Source of the DNA: Polyangiaceae bacterium
GTDB lineage: Bacteria; Myxococcota_A; Polyangia; Polyangiales; Polyangiaceae
Length of the DNA stretch: 64,000 nt
Assembly: GCA_041389725.1 (NCBI GenBank)
Contig: JAWKRG010000003.1
Coordinates: 434,001-498,000 of the forward strand
Reading direction: 5' to 3'
Shown: positions 1-9,194 of the stretch, piece after piece
How the letters are laid out: each line of letters starts with the position of its first letter
Numbering within the stretch: position 1 is the first letter of the stretch
Made by a program: the position numbers and the translations under genes
Notes under the pieces: model-generated
Told to the model about the DNA's origin: nothing
Databases searched by the model: none
What the model saw: only the letters and a program-made list of their open reading frames with translations

Positions 1-1
1 G

Positions 2-448
2 GTCTACGAGGCGATTGGCGGCGTGACGGCAGTTCCCTCCAGCATCACGGGCTTCCTACCGAAGCTCAATGCCAAGGCCATCAACGTGATGAACACCCCC
101 TCACTGGCGGCGGTGCTTCTGCAGTGGGCTTCTCGCCTCGACAACATGAACAGCAACGCGACCTACTTCGGCGTCGGCGCTGTCGTGATGAGTCAGAAGT
201 CACTGGACAAGCTGCCCGCCGACAAGCGCGAGGTGGTGGCGGATACTGGCAAACAGGCGGCCAAGGCGCTCACCAAGCGCATTCGGCGCGCTGACGACAA
301 GGCCTTCAATGGCTTGAAGAAGAAGATGACCGTGCACGACCCCACCGACGCCGAGAAGGCCGAGTGGAAGAAGGTCTTCGACAAGGCCTGTGGCCGCCTC
401 AAGGGCGCGATCCCTGCGGGCGCGCTGAAGAAGGTCGGCGCCTGCTGA
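2..448 (+). CDS. dctP: TRAP transporter substrate-binding protein DctP, C-terminal part
   Basis: Open from the left edge of the window, so the start is missing; 148 codons plus stop are present. The remaining part resembles the C-terminal lobe and helical tail of DctP-type periplasmic solute receptors, with a conserved-looking NVMNTPSLAAVL stretch, then MSQKSLDKLP and a Lys/Ala-rich helix. Such receptors capture an organic acid or similar solute and deliver it to a DctQ/DctM membrane pair, both of which follow on the same strand. The substrate cannot be read from this fragment. A strong hairpin directly downstream separates it transcriptionally from the permease genes. Confidence 0.85.
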   Translation, partial: VYEAIGGVTAVPSSITGFLPKLNAKAINVMNTPSLAAVLLQWASRLDNMNSNATYFGVGAVVMSQKSLDKLPADKREVVADTGKQAAKALTKRIRRADDKAFNGLKKKMTVHDPTDAEKAEWKKVFDKACGRLKGAIPAGALKKVGAC

Positions 449-470
449 TTGCACGAGCCCCGAACTGACG

Positions 471-508
471 ACGGGCCGAGCCTCAGGGCTTGGCCCGTTC
501 TCATTTTG
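471..508 (+). terminator. Rho-independent-type hairpin between dctP and dctQ
   Basis: A 12-bp stem (471-482 with 487-498, one G-T pair) closes a TCAG tetraloop and is followed by a T-rich stretch (TTCTCATTTT). It lies 22 nt after the dctP stop. A partial terminator here would let the receptor be made in excess over the permeases, as is common for binding-protein transporters. Confidence 0.8.
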
Positions 509-577
509 TGCGGTCGAGGCGCGCAGGACTGCAAAATTCCAAGCGAATCCAGGGCAACTCGCGATAACGTGGGTCCG

Positions 578-2125
578 ATGGCTCGCGACGAGCATGAGAG
601 GGAAAAGGGGGGCGCCGAGGACCAACCGCCGACGAGCGGCAGCAAGGGTGCGGAGTGGGCTCGCCCTCTGCTGCGCGTGGACGCGCTGTGGACGCGCTGG
701 GAGGGGTGGCTCTGTGCGGCGGTGCTCCTGCTGGAGGTCCTGGTTCTGTCCCTGTGGGTGGGCCTCAAAGGCTTGAGCACGCCACCCGACGCAGGCCAGG
801 CGGGCTACGTGTTTCGCGCTATCACTGGCGCGGTCGTGCTCGGGCTCGGCGGCTTCCTGCTGGTGCGCAAGCAGGCGAAGCGTGTGCAGCGAGCCGTGTC
901 GATCAGCGGGGTGGTCGTTGGCGTGCTTGGCGCTCGTCTGTGGCAGAACACCGGCGTCGATTGGTCCAGCAACGTGCTGAACTGGTATCAGCAAGCGTCG
1001 ACCCTCACCCTGTTCGGTGGCCTGCGCGGCGTCGGCACGCGCCTGACCCTACTGCTGGCTCTGCTAGGCGGCTCCCTTGCCACCGCGAGTGGCAAGCACA
1101 TCACCATCGACTTGGTGACACGCTTCGTGCGTCCGAACGTACGCCTGCCTTTGGTGATCGTCGGCTGGCTCGGTTCCGCCATCATCTGTGCCAGCGCCGC
1201 TTGGGGCTTCTTCGACCACATCGCCATTGATGACTTCGGGGCCAAGGCCGAGGATTCTGCGTCCGAGAAGCTGAACAAGGTCACCGCTGGCATCAGTGAA
1301 AACACCTTCATCGCCAAGAAGCAGCTGGCACTGGACTTGAAGACACTACCGAAGGTGCTCAAGGGCGAGCGCTATTCCGAGTGGCTCGGGGGTCAGGAGT
1401 GGAACGAGTTCCTGGACTCGGAGGGCTTCGTAGAACGCTACGGCAAGGAAAAGATCGATGACCTCAAGCTCACCGACGACACGAAACGTTCTCCAATCGT
1501 GGTCGTGCCGGATCGCGGAGAGCCTCGTGGCGAGTTGATCAAACCTGCGAATCTAGTGTTCCCCTTCGGTCTGCTGGTGATGGCGATTCGCTTCGTGCTG
1601 CTGTCGCTGCTCGCCCTCGCAGGCCACGTCAGCGTGGATCCCGACGATCACGTCGAGGGCTCGGATCTCGGCAAGCAGCGCAGTTTCGACGGGTCAGGGG
1701 ATGACGACCCGGCACCCGCGGACGCAGCGGAGGCGCCAAGCGACACCACGGAGTCAGCCGATGCCAAAGCGGGCGGCGACGACGAAGACGACGAAGACGA
1801 CGAAGACGAGAAGGAGACGGCCAAGCCCGCCCCCGTCGCCGCCAAGGGTAAGGCGAAGGGCTCCGAGGACGAAGACGAAGACGAAGACGAAGACGAAGAC
1901 GAGGACGAGGACGAGGACGAAAAGGAGACGGCCAAACCCGCCTCCGTCGCCGAGAAAGCCAAGCCTGCGGACGAAGCGAGCGGCGAGGACGAGGAGGCTG
2001 CCCTCGAGTCCGACGAGACGATGCCCCCGGCAGAGGTGAGAGCCGCGCGGGACAAGAAGGGACGCGACGCTCCAGAAAGCGACGAAGCTTCCGTAAAGGA
2101 GAGCGACGAGGAGGAGCCGTCATGA
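578..2125 (+). CDS. dctQ: TRAP transporter small permease DctQ with long acidic C-terminal tail
   Basis: The ATG at 578 (MARDEHERE) is preferred; the frame is open back to 449 but that part overlaps the upstream hairpin. The product is 515 aa, against roughly 160-200 aa for typical DctQ. Hydrophobic segments cover roughly residues 45-80, 85-125, 150-170, 190-225 and 330-350, with the usual DctQ-like block around the GKHITIDLV motif (near residues 170-180). From about residue 352 to the end it is an Asp/Glu/Ala/Pro/Lys low-complexity tail, including a long run of alternating Glu-Asp and two copies of KETAKPA. Its stop overlaps the dctM start in ATGA, so the two permeases are probably translationally coupled. 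The tail is unusual and its role is unknown. Confidence 0.85.
   Translation: MARDEHEREKGGAEDQPPTSGSKGAEWARPLLRVDALWTRWEGWLCAAVLLLEVLVLSLWVGLKGLSTPPDAGQAGYVFRAITGAVVLGLGGFLLVRKQAKRVQRAVSISGVVVGVLGARLWQNTGVDWSSNVLNWYQQASTLTLFGGLRGVGTRLTLLLALLGGSLATASGKHITIDLVTRFVRPNVRLPLVIVGWLGSAIICASAAWGFFDHIAIDDFGAKAEDSASEKLNKVTAGISENTFIAKKQLALDLKTLPKVLKGERYSEWLGGQEWNEFLDSEGFVERYGKEKIDDLKLTDDTKRSPIVVVPDRGEPRGELIKPANLVFPFGLLVMAIRFVLLSLLALAGHVSVDPDDHVEGSDLGKQRSFDGSGDDDPAPADAAEAPSDTTESADAKAGGDDEDDEDDEDEKETAKPAPVAAKGKAKGSEDEDEDEDEDEDEDEDEDEKETAKPASVAEKAKPADEASGEDEEAALESDETMPPAEVRAARDKKGRDAPESDEASVKESDEEEPS
1778..1920 (+). repeat. In-frame GAC/GAA/GAG microsatellite encoding poly-Asp/Glu
   Basis: Two blocks (about 1778-1811 and 1865-1920) are built almost only of GAC, GAA and GAG codons, with several perfect GACGAA hexamers in a row. 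They encode the acidic tail of DctQ. Gain or loss of hexamers would change tail length without shifting the frame. Confidence 0.9.
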
Positions 2126-3831
2126 TCATCCTCCTGTTCGTGCTCGTATTCGCCCTGATCGGGGCGCCGGTGTTCGCAGTGATGGCCGGCACCACCGAAC
2201 TGGCATGGCTGCTTCACCCGGACCCCGCCATGCACCACGTGCGTTTCTTGGCGCCCGACGTCCTCGACGAACGCTTCGCCGGGTCGCCGATCCTGGTGAC
2301 CGTCCCGCTCTTCACTTTCATCGGCTACGCCATGGCGGAGTCGAACACCCCGGAACGCATCGTCCGGGCATCCAACGCCTTCTTTGGTTGGATGCCGGGC
2401 GGCCTAGCCATCGTCTGCATCTTCGCGAGCGCCTTCTTCACGACCCTGACGGGCGGCAGCGCGGTGACGATCGTTGCGATCGGCGCGCTGTTGTACCCGG
2501 CCCTGCGCAAGCGCGGATATCCCGAAGAGTACGCCCTCGGCCTGGTGATGACGGGTGGCTCCCTCGGTTTGCTCTTGCCGCCATCGCTGCCAATCCTGGT
2601 CTACAGCCTCGTGGCGGGCATCGATTTCACCAAAGCCTTCAAGGCTGGCATCGTGCCCGGCCTCCTGGTGATCGCACTGTTGGGCGTGCACGCGGCCTAC
2701 ATCGGTATCAAGACCAAGATCCCACGCAACCGCCCGAACCTGGCGGAGATGGGTTCCAGCCTCTGGTACTTGAAGTGGGAACTCGGCATTCCCGTGCTGA
2801 TCCTCGGCGGCCTCATCACCGGGCTCACGGACATCGACGAGAGCGCGGCCTTTGCGGCGCTCTACGTGCTGCTGATCGAGATCTACGTCTACAAGGATCT
2901 CACCTGGAAGGACTTCCCGCGCATCGCCCGGGCATCGATCGCCCTGGCGGGTGCGGTGGTGTTGATCATGGCCATGGCCATGGCGCTCACCAACTACATC
3001 ATCAGCGAACAGATCCCTCAGAAGATCTTCGAGTGGGTCACGGGCATGGGCGTGAAGGAGAAGTGGCAGTTCCTGATCACCCTCAACGTGTTCCTCTACA
3101 TCCAGGGCATGGTCATGGACGGCTTCAGCGCGATCCTGGTCGCCGTTCCCTTGCTCATTCCCTTCGCTGCCGAGTTCGGACTATCGCCCTTCCATCTAGC
3201 GATGATGTTCCTGCTGAACTTGGAGATCGCCTACCTCTCACCGCCCTTGGGGCAGAACCTGTTCGTCACCAGCTTCCGCTTCAACCGGCCGATGGTGCAG
3301 CTCTATCGCATCGCGATCCCATTCATTCTGATCTTGATTGTGGGCCTGGTCATGCTGATGACCATCCCCAAGCTGTCGACGGTCGCCGTCGAAGGCGACA
3401 TCGCGGCAGCGCGGGCCAAAGCCGAGAAGTTCGGAGAACCACCACGGGACGCCTGGATGATGGAATGCGTGCAGGAGGATCGGAACAACCCCCTGCCCTG
3501 CACCGCCGAGGACAAGGCGAAGTGGGGAGCCAGCAAAGACGTCGGCGCGGCGCCTACTCCCGACACGCCCGAGCCGGACGCTACGGCTGACGATGACGAT
3601 TCCGACGATGACCTGCTCGATTCCATGCTCGGGGACGGCGGCGACGGCGACGAGAAGAAGAAGGACGACGGAACCGACGACGACCTCCTGGAGAAAATGC
3701 TCGGTGGTGGCGGCGCGGCGGCAGGGGGCGCGGGCGGCGGCGGTGCCAAGGAAGAACCCAAAGACGACAAGAAGAAGCCCAGCACCGACGGGACGGACGA
3801 CGATCTGCTGGAAGAAATGCTCAAGGAGTGA
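2122..3831 (+). CDS. dctM: TRAP transporter large permease DctM with repeated acidic motif tail
   Basis: 569 aa. Residues 1 to about 425 are a typical DctM-type multi-spanning permease (family usually about 430 aa), with the conserved Gly/Pro-rich hairpins, for example GGSLGLLLPPSLP and LSPPLGQNLFVT. It forms the Na+-dependent TRAP channel with DctQ. The tail (about 426-569) is unusual: acidic and glycine-rich, with three copies of a DDDLL(D/E)xML motif near residues 495, 520 and 560. The start overlaps the dctQ stop by 4 nt. The 3' end overlaps the convergent hydrolase gene by 11 nt, so the two stops lie inside each other. Confidence 0.92.
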   Translation: MIILLFVLVFALIGAPVFAVMAGTTELAWLLHPDPAMHHVRFLAPDVLDERFAGSPILVTVPLFTFIGYAMAESNTPERIVRASNAFFGWMPGGLAIVCIFASAFFTTLTGGSAVTIVAIGALLYPALRKRGYPEEYALGLVMTGGSLGLLLPPSLPILVYSLVAGIDFTKAFKAGIVPGLLVIALLGVHAAYIGIKTKIPRNRPNLAEMGSSLWYLKWELGIPVLILGGLITGLTDIDESAAFAALYVLLIEIYVYKDLTWKDFPRIARASIALAGAVVLIMAMAMALTNYIISEQIPQKIFEWVTGMGVKEKWQFLITLNVFLYIQGMVMDGFSAILVAVPLLIPFAAEFGLSPFHLAMMFLLNLEIAYLSPPLGQNLFVTSFRFNRPMVQLYRIAIPFILILIVGLVMLMTIPKLSTVAVEGDIAAARAKAEKFGEPPRDAWMMECVQEDRNNPLPCTAEDKAKWGASKDVGAAPTPDTPEPDATADDDDSDDDLLDSMLGDGGDGDEKKKDDGTDDDLLEKMLGGGGAAAGGAGGGGAKEEPKDDKKKPSTDGTDDDLLEEMLKE

Positions 3832-4684
3832 GCGTCGGGGCCGTGAGCCACTGGAGTGCCGGAACCATGCGCTCCGCGCTGTGAGCATCGAAGAAGTGCC
3901 CGGTGGCACTGAGGCTGAAGTAGCGTGCGAGGACGCCACTGCGCTCCAGGCGTAGTGCGTGTTGCCTCAATTTGCTCGCCGTGCGGTCGCGGTCGCCTGC
4001 GACCAAGGCAAGGCGCTCGATACCGGCGTGGCGCAGTTGCTGTGCACTCGGCGTGACCGAGCCGTTCAGGATCATCAGCGCCTGCCAGCGCCCCGGTTGC
4101 GCCAAAGCGATGCGCAGTGCTGCAGGGGCGCCGAGCGAATAGCCCACCAACGTGCGTCGGGTAAAGGTCATGCCGAATCTCGAGGCGAGCACCTCGGCGT
4201 GGCGGTCCACCTGCGCGACCAGTGCCGCCGTCTTGCCGAGCCACATGCGGCCTCCGCCCTCGCAGAGCGCGGGCCCCGGCGGACAGAGCAACCAGGCGCG
4301 CGTCGAGGCGGCGCCCACGACCGGGCACTCCCACTCCGGAATGGCGCACATGCCATGGAGGAACACCACCAGGTCCGAACTCGCGCTCTCGACGGGTGCG
4401 CGCGCCAAGGCGGGACGCCCGGCGTCACCCTGGGAAAAGAAGCCCTCGGGTCGCCGGGGTGCGTCCGCTTCCGCCACGACATCCGCTTGCCCAAGGACGT
4501 CCGAGGCGGCATCCGCCGCGATCGCAGTCGACGCGACACGCGCTGGTTCCGGCAGCGCGCTCGCGTCGGAGCGCACGGACACCGGGGACGCGGAGCGGCT
4601 GGTGCCCCCACACTGAATCAAGCCCCCGATGACGGCGACGACGAGCGCCGCCCCGAGTTCATATCCGAATCGTCTTCCAGTCAC
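3821..4684 (-). CDS. Lipoprotein alpha/beta hydrolase
   Basis: A GTG at 4684 is chosen because it gives a short basic start, a hydrophobic stretch and a lipobox (LIQC) about 25 residues in, with a GGAAG upstream. The frame extends back to 4729. The mature part has an HG oxyanion-type motif (FLHGMC), a nucleophile elbow GYSLG, a plausible acid residue in VAGDRDR and a C-terminal histidine in SATGHFFD, the order expected of a serine hydrolase. It overlaps the 3' end of the MATE gene by 26 nt, suggesting co-transcription. Substrate unknown; esterase or peptidase are both possible. Confidence 0.8.
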   Translation of the reverse strand: MTGRRFGYELGAALVVAVIGGLIQCGGTSRSASPVSVRSDASALPEPARVASTAIAADAASDVLGQADVVAEADAPRRPEGFFSQGDAGRPALARAPVESASSDLVVFLHGMCAIPEWECPVVGAASTRAWLLCPPGPALCEGGGRMWLGKTAALVAQVDRHAEVLASRFGMTFTRRTLVGYSLGAPAALRIALAQPGRWQALMILNGSVTPSAQQLRHAGIERLALVAGDRDRTASKLRQHALRLERSGVLARYFSLSATGHFFDAHSAERMVPALQWLTAPTLTP

Positions 4685-6095
4685 CCTTGGCGAACTTCCA
4701 CACCATGACTGCGGAGAGCAGCAGTACATAGGCTACAGCGGCGCTCCAGATGCCCACCAATCCGTAGCCCATGGTGATGCCGAACAGCCAAGCAAGCGGC
4801 ACCAGGCAGGTGAAGTGCAGGATCAGCTCGACGATCATCACGAAGCGCGTGTTGCCGGCACCAAACAGCGCCTGAGTCAGAATCATCCCCACGGCGATCA
4901 GCGGCGTGATGATGCCCATGATCCGCATCGGAGTCATGGCGGCCTCGATCACCGCCGAGCTCTGGCTGACGAAGCTGAGGATGGAGTGAGGAAAGATGAC
5001 GCCCTCGAGCAGACCGACCACGCCGAAGATGACGAGTCCGAGGCGGACACTGACCCAACCGAAGCGAGCGGCCTTGTCGCCGTCCCCTTCACCCAAGGAC
5101 TGACTGACCAGAGTGGCGGTGGAGGTGCCGAAGGCCAGGCAGGCGGTGAAGGTGAGCTTCAGAATGCCGACGATCACCGTCGTTGCCGCGCTGTTCACGG
5201 CCTCGGCGCGCCCACCGGGACAGCTGGATTGCACCATCGCGGCGCTGCTGAGGCTGTCCAGCTTGCTGACGATCATCGCGAACAGCGCGAAGCCGCTCAT
5301 GACGGCAATGGTCGCGACGGCGCTGGGAATGCTGAGCCTGAGAATGTCCCAGGTCAGGGTCTTGCTGAGCCGGCGCAGGCGGAAGGGCTCGAACACCCGG
5401 CGGTACTTGGCGAACAGAGCCCAGCCGATCATGATGCCCAGGCCAACCCAGGTGCTGACGAAGCCAGCCAGCCCCGCACCCGCGATACCCATTCGCGGAG
5501 CGCCGAATCGGCCAAAGATGAACACCAAACAAAGCACGATGTTCAACGCGTTCATCACCACGGCACTGACCATGTGCACGTGGGTCTTGCCGATACCGTC
5601 GAAGAACGCCTTGAACGAGAAGGTCATGGCCATGCTGACGATGCCCAGCAGTCGCCAGTGCAGATAGGCCTTCGCCGCCTCGCGAACCTCCGGCACCTTG
5701 ATCAGCACGTCGAGGATGTAGGGCAGGCTGAGATAGCCCAGCACCGTGAACGCGATCCCGGCGGTCAGCGAAAAGAACCAGGAATTGACGAGCACGGCGC
5801 CGGCATCCGCGGAGTTCTTCTGGGCGAAGCGGCGCGCTGCAATGGCCTGAGTACCCACGGATATGGCCGATAGCGACCCACCAAACATCCAGAGCAGAAT
5901 CAGGGATGGAAGCAGCGCGGCTTGAGCATTCGACGACTCGGGACACGGCAGCCACGAGAAGAAGATGATGTCGATCTCGTTGACGATGCTCTGGGTGAGC
6001 ATCGCCAGCACCGTCGGAGTGGCGAGCTTCAGCACCGCACCGTACGGGGATCCTTCGGTGGCCACACGGAGGCCGGTCGGATTCGCGGATTCCAC
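4659..6095 (-). CDS. MATE family efflux transporter
   Basis: 478 aa with GTG start. About twelve hydrophobic segments in two related halves, beginning with a typical MATE N-terminus (LKLATPTVLAMLTQSIVNEID) and a second-half counterpart (LRLSIPSAVATIAVMSGFALFAM). Such proteins export cationic drugs, dyes or metabolites using H+ or Na+. No good ribosome binding site is visible before the GTG. Downstream it overlaps the hydrolase gene. A cargo cannot be inferred. Confidence 0.9.
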   Translation of the reverse strand: MESANPTGLRVATEGSPYGAVLKLATPTVLAMLTQSIVNEIDIIFFSWLPCPESSNAQAALLPSLILLWMFGGSLSAISVGTQAIAARRFAQKNSADAGAVLVNSWFFSLTAGIAFTVLGYLSLPYILDVLIKVPEVREAAKAYLHWRLLGIVSMAMTFSFKAFFDGIGKTHVHMVSAVVMNALNIVLCLVFIFGRFGAPRMGIAGAGLAGFVSTWVGLGIMIGWALFAKYRRVFEPFRLRRLSKTLTWDILRLSIPSAVATIAVMSGFALFAMIVSKLDSLSSAAMVQSSCPGGRAEAVNSAATTVIVGILKLTFTACLAFGTSTATLVSQSLGEGDGDKAARFGWVSVRLGLVIFGVVGLLEGVIFPHSILSFVSQSSAVIEAAMTPMRIMGIITPLIAVGMILTQALFGAGNTRFVMIVELILHFTCLVPLAWLFGITMGYGLVGIWSAAVAYVLLLSAVMVWKFAKGDWKTIRI

Positions 6096-6213
6096 GAGGG
6101 GCAGCGGGTTATGGCCACTTTGTCCGCATCAGGGAAGCAAATAGCCCGGCGCTGCGCCGTTGCCCGTGTAATCCCGCGCATTTAGCCGAGCACGGGGGCC
6201 CCCCAAACGGGCT

Positions 6214-6242
6214 GCGGCCCGCCCGAAAACCGGGCAGGCCGC
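6214..6242 (-). terminator. GC-rich hairpin downstream of tandem-kinase gene
   Basis: On the minus strand GCGGCC-T-GCCCG pairs with CGGGC-G-GGCCGC around a short T-rich loop, starting 24 nt after the kinase stop. It lacks a clear T tract afterwards, so it may be a stabilising hairpin or a weak terminator. Confidence 0.5.
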
Positions 6243-6265
6243 AAGGGACGAGCCAAGGCTATGCG

Positions 6266-9091
6266 TCAGCGACGAGCGAGCTGAGTGTCGGTGCCCGTGA
6301 GGGAACGCAGCATGTGGCGCGCTTCCTCGTGGCCCGGACGCTCGGTCAGCAGGGCGTTCAGCGTCTGAATGGCCGCCTCGCGCTTGCCCACGGCGCGCTG
6401 CATCCGCGCCAACTGCATCCGGCTCTCGGGGGTGGACTCCACGGACGCCCATTGCCGAGCCACTCGGTGCGCCTCACCCCAGCCGCGCATCTGGATGGCC
6501 GCCTCGCACCAAGCCTTGAGCACTCGCGCATCCTTGCGGTGATTGCGGCCGAGCCGACGAAGCTGATTGAAGCCCTTCACTTTTTGGCCATTCGTCATCA
6601 AGTCTTGGGCTTCCTGAATCTTGGACTCGACATCGTCCGATGCTTTGCTGTCGGCGGCGGGCGCCGCGGCAAAGAGCTCTGCAGCCGGCGCCGCGGGAGC
6701 CTTCGCCTCCGCTTCATCGGCGAGAGCAGCAGCGGGCTCGGCTTCGGAACCCGACTCGGACTCCGCGCCCGACTCGGACTCGGAGCCCTCCTCGTTCGCC
6801 TTGGCAACGGCGTTTTCGGGATCTGCGCCCGGCTCGGCGGATTCACCACTTCCTTCCTCGGGCGCCGTAGCCGAGGGCGTCGGTTCATCGACCTCGGGCT
6901 CGGCGGCAGGCTGGGCGGCCTCGGCCTCGTCGGCGGCAGCCGCGGGGGCTGCGGCGATGGCGGCGGCAGCCTCGTCGCCAGGCGGGGGCGCCTTGAACTT
7001 CTGGATCAGCGGCGCGGCCATGGCCATGGCACGACTTCTCACGTCGGGTTTCTGCGCTGCGTACGCGATGCCTCCACCCAGGCCCACCGTGAGCGTCAGC
7101 ACGGCGGCGATGCCGATGCGCCGGCGGCGACGACGCAACATGTCGGGTTCACGCAGCGCCGCTTCCAATGCGGCCCGCATCTCGTCCGCGCTCTCGAAGC
7201 GTTTCTCGGGGTCCTTGTCCAGGGCGCGCAGGATCGTTTGGTCGACCATCTTGGAAAATCCTCTCTGTTTGGCTCGTTCGCTCGGGGGTTCGACGGGGCT
7301 TTGGTTCTTGGCTTCGATGAGGGCCACCAGCGTGGCTTCCACGTGAGGGAGACGTCCGGTGAGGAGCTCGTAGAGCACGACACCCAATTGGTAGAGATCG
7401 GTTCGCGGCTCGCCCGTGGTGCCGCCGCGCAGCTGCTCGGGCGCCATGTAGTCCGGCGTACCCACCAGGCTCAGCGCGTCACCTCGAGCCACGCCATCCA
7501 CGTTCGTGATCGCTTTGGCGACGCCAAAGTCCAGGAGCTTCACGTCACCGCTCTTGGTCAGAAACAAATTCGCGGGCTTGATGTCGCGGTGCACGACGTC
7601 GGCTGCGTGCGCGGCCGCTAGCGCTCGACAGGCGTCCACACCGATGCGAAGGGCTTGCTTCCAAGGCAGAGCGCCATCTCGACCGAGCCTCTGGTCGAGG
7701 GACTCGCCTTCCAGTCGCTCCATCACGTAGAAGGGCCGGCCGTCCGCCGCAAAACCGAAGTCGTGCAACGTCACCAGGTTCTCGTGACTGAGCCGCGCGA
7801 TCACGCGGGCCTCGGAGCGCAGGCGCTCGGCCGCTGCGATGCTGGCAGAATCGTTGGGCAGCACCTTGAGCGCAAAGCTGCGCCCCAAGTCCACGTGCAC
7901 CGCTTCGTGGACGACTCCCATCGCGCCCTTGCCCAGCTCCCGCAGCAAGCGATAGCGCGTGCCTGGCAACAGGCTTGGGTCCTCTTCGTCGACCCGCGGA
8001 ACGCTCGGGGAGGGCACGAGCAGCGGCCTCGGTTTTGGAGCCTTTTTGGCCATGGCCACCAGGCGCGCGAACTCCGTGCGGGTGCGCGCCGGCTCGGACG
8101 GGTAGAGGCGCTGCATCAACAGACTGATTCGACGCCGCACGCCTCGCTCGCCGTCGGGAAGGCTCGGGGCGCGCTTGAGCAACGCCAGCAGATCGTTCAT
8201 GGCGTCCCGCGCAGAGCCGTATCGTTCTTCGATCGCGGTGGCCGTCAGCTTGTGAATCACGGCGTCGAGTTCACCGGGAGCATCGACGAGTTGTGCGATG
8301 GGGGTCGGCGAACGGCGCCCCTCCGCCACCGCGGCCAAGTGCTCGCTGGCGTCCCCCGAGAGGAACCGGCGCCCTGCCAGTAGCTCCCAGAGCATGATGC
8401 CGAAGGCGTAGATGTCGGCGGGGATTCCGCCGGGCGTGTGATTGGCAACCTCTGGCGCTACGTAGCCAGGTTTGGCGAAGACGATGCCGGCAACGGTGTG
8501 GCAGCGGCGGTTCTCGCCACGCGCGGTCCCAAAGTCGATGAGCTTGACGTCGCCGCCATAGCTGACCATCGCGTTCTGCGGACTGAGGTCGCGGTGGACG
8601 ATCTCCAGGGGACGCCCGGCTGCATCGGTGCGCTCATGCACGTGCGCCAGCGCTTCCGCCATGGCGATGCCGATGGCCACTGCCTCGGGCCAGCTCACAC
8701 GCGACGACAGCTGGCCCGCCCGCGTCCTCACCTCTCCCAAGTTGCGCCCCTCGACGTGCTCGACCACGACGAAGGGCTTGCCTTCCTCGTCTTGGTTGGC
8801 TTCGAGGATCTGAGCGACGCCGGGATGGTGGAGCTGCGCCTGAATGCGCGCCTCGTCCAGAAAGCGGGCGAGGAACGACTTGTCGTCGGAGTGCTCCCTA
8901 CGGATGATTTTCACCACGCAAGGTCGTTCCGCGCCGTCGATGGTCCCCGCGGCCGCCAGGAAGACCTCCCCCATGCCTCCCCGGGCCAGTTGCCGTAGGA
9001 GGGTGAGGCGGCCGAACCGGCGCGGCAGCTCGGACCCTGTCTTTTTCTCCATAGATTTCGAAGGCTTGGAGGGGGGCGAGGACTCCGACAT
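6266..9091 (-). CDS. Membrane Ser/Thr protein kinase with two tandem kinase domains
   Basis: 941 aa. Kinase domain 1 spans about residues 26-305 (Gly loop ARGGMGEV, HRDLSPQN near 164, DFG, APE). Kinase domain 2 spans about 378-640 (GKGAMGVV, HRDIKPAN near 497, DFG, APE). Both keep the lysine, HRD and DFG residues, so both look catalytically able. An Arg-rich stretch and one membrane segment follow at about 660-684, then an Ala/Glu-rich linker and a helical, TPR-like region (about 830-930) placed outside the cytoplasm. Single-kinase receptors with this tail are common in myxobacteria; two complete kinase domains in one chain are less so. Divergent from the secreted protein at 9195. Confidence 0.93.
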   Translation of the reverse strand: MSESSPPSKPSKSMEKKTGSELPRRFGRLTLLRQLARGGMGEVFLAAAGTIDGAERPCVVKIIRREHSDDKSFLARFLDEARIQAQLHHPGVAQILEANQDEEGKPFVVVEHVEGRNLGEVRTRAGQLSSRVSWPEAVAIGIAMAEALAHVHERTDAAGRPLEIVHRDLSPQNAMVSYGGDVKLIDFGTARGENRRCHTVAGIVFAKPGYVAPEVANHTPGGIPADIYAFGIMLWELLAGRRFLSGDASEHLAAVAEGRRSPTPIAQLVDAPGELDAVIHKLTATAIEERYGSARDAMNDLLALLKRAPSLPDGERGVRRRISLLMQRLYPSEPARTRTEFARLVAMAKKAPKPRPLLVPSPSVPRVDEEDPSLLPGTRYRLLRELGKGAMGVVHEAVHVDLGRSFALKVLPNDSASIAAAERLRSEARVIARLSHENLVTLHDFGFAADGRPFYVMERLEGESLDQRLGRDGALPWKQALRIGVDACRALAAAHAADVVHRDIKPANLFLTKSGDVKLLDFGVAKAITNVDGVARGDALSLVGTPDYMAPEQLRGGTTGEPRTDLYQLGVVLYELLTGRLPHVEATLVALIEAKNQSPVEPPSERAKQRGFSKMVDQTILRALDKDPEKRFESADEMRAALEAALREPDMLRRRRRRIGIAAVLTLTVGLGGGIAYAAQKPDVRSRAMAMAAPLIQKFKAPPPGDEAAAAIAAAPAAAADEAEAAQPAAEPEVDEPTPSATAPEEGSGESAEPGADPENAVAKANEEGSESESGAESESGSEAEPAAALADEAEAKAPAAPAAELFAAAPAADSKASDDVESKIQEAQDLMTNGQKVKGFNQLRRLGRNHRKDARVLKAWCEAAIQMRGWGEAHRVARQWASVESTPESRMQLARMQRAVGKREAAIQTLNALLTERPGHEEARHMLRSLTGTDTQLARR

Positions 9092-9194
9092 GCGGCCATG
9101 GTGCCAATGTAGGTAAAGGTGGCCAACTAAACGACGACAATCGTCGAGACGCCCGGGGAATGCTTTGGGACGCTGACCGGTTGAGCCGAACGCG

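Noticed and set aside
1648..2238. Minus-strand frame with long poly-Ser runs
   Set aside because: It is the complement of the acidic DctQ tail microsatellite and is explained by that repeat.
4629..5873. 414-codon plus-strand frame
   Set aside because: Antisense to the MATE gene, rich in His/Asp/Gln, no recognisable domain or ribosome binding site.
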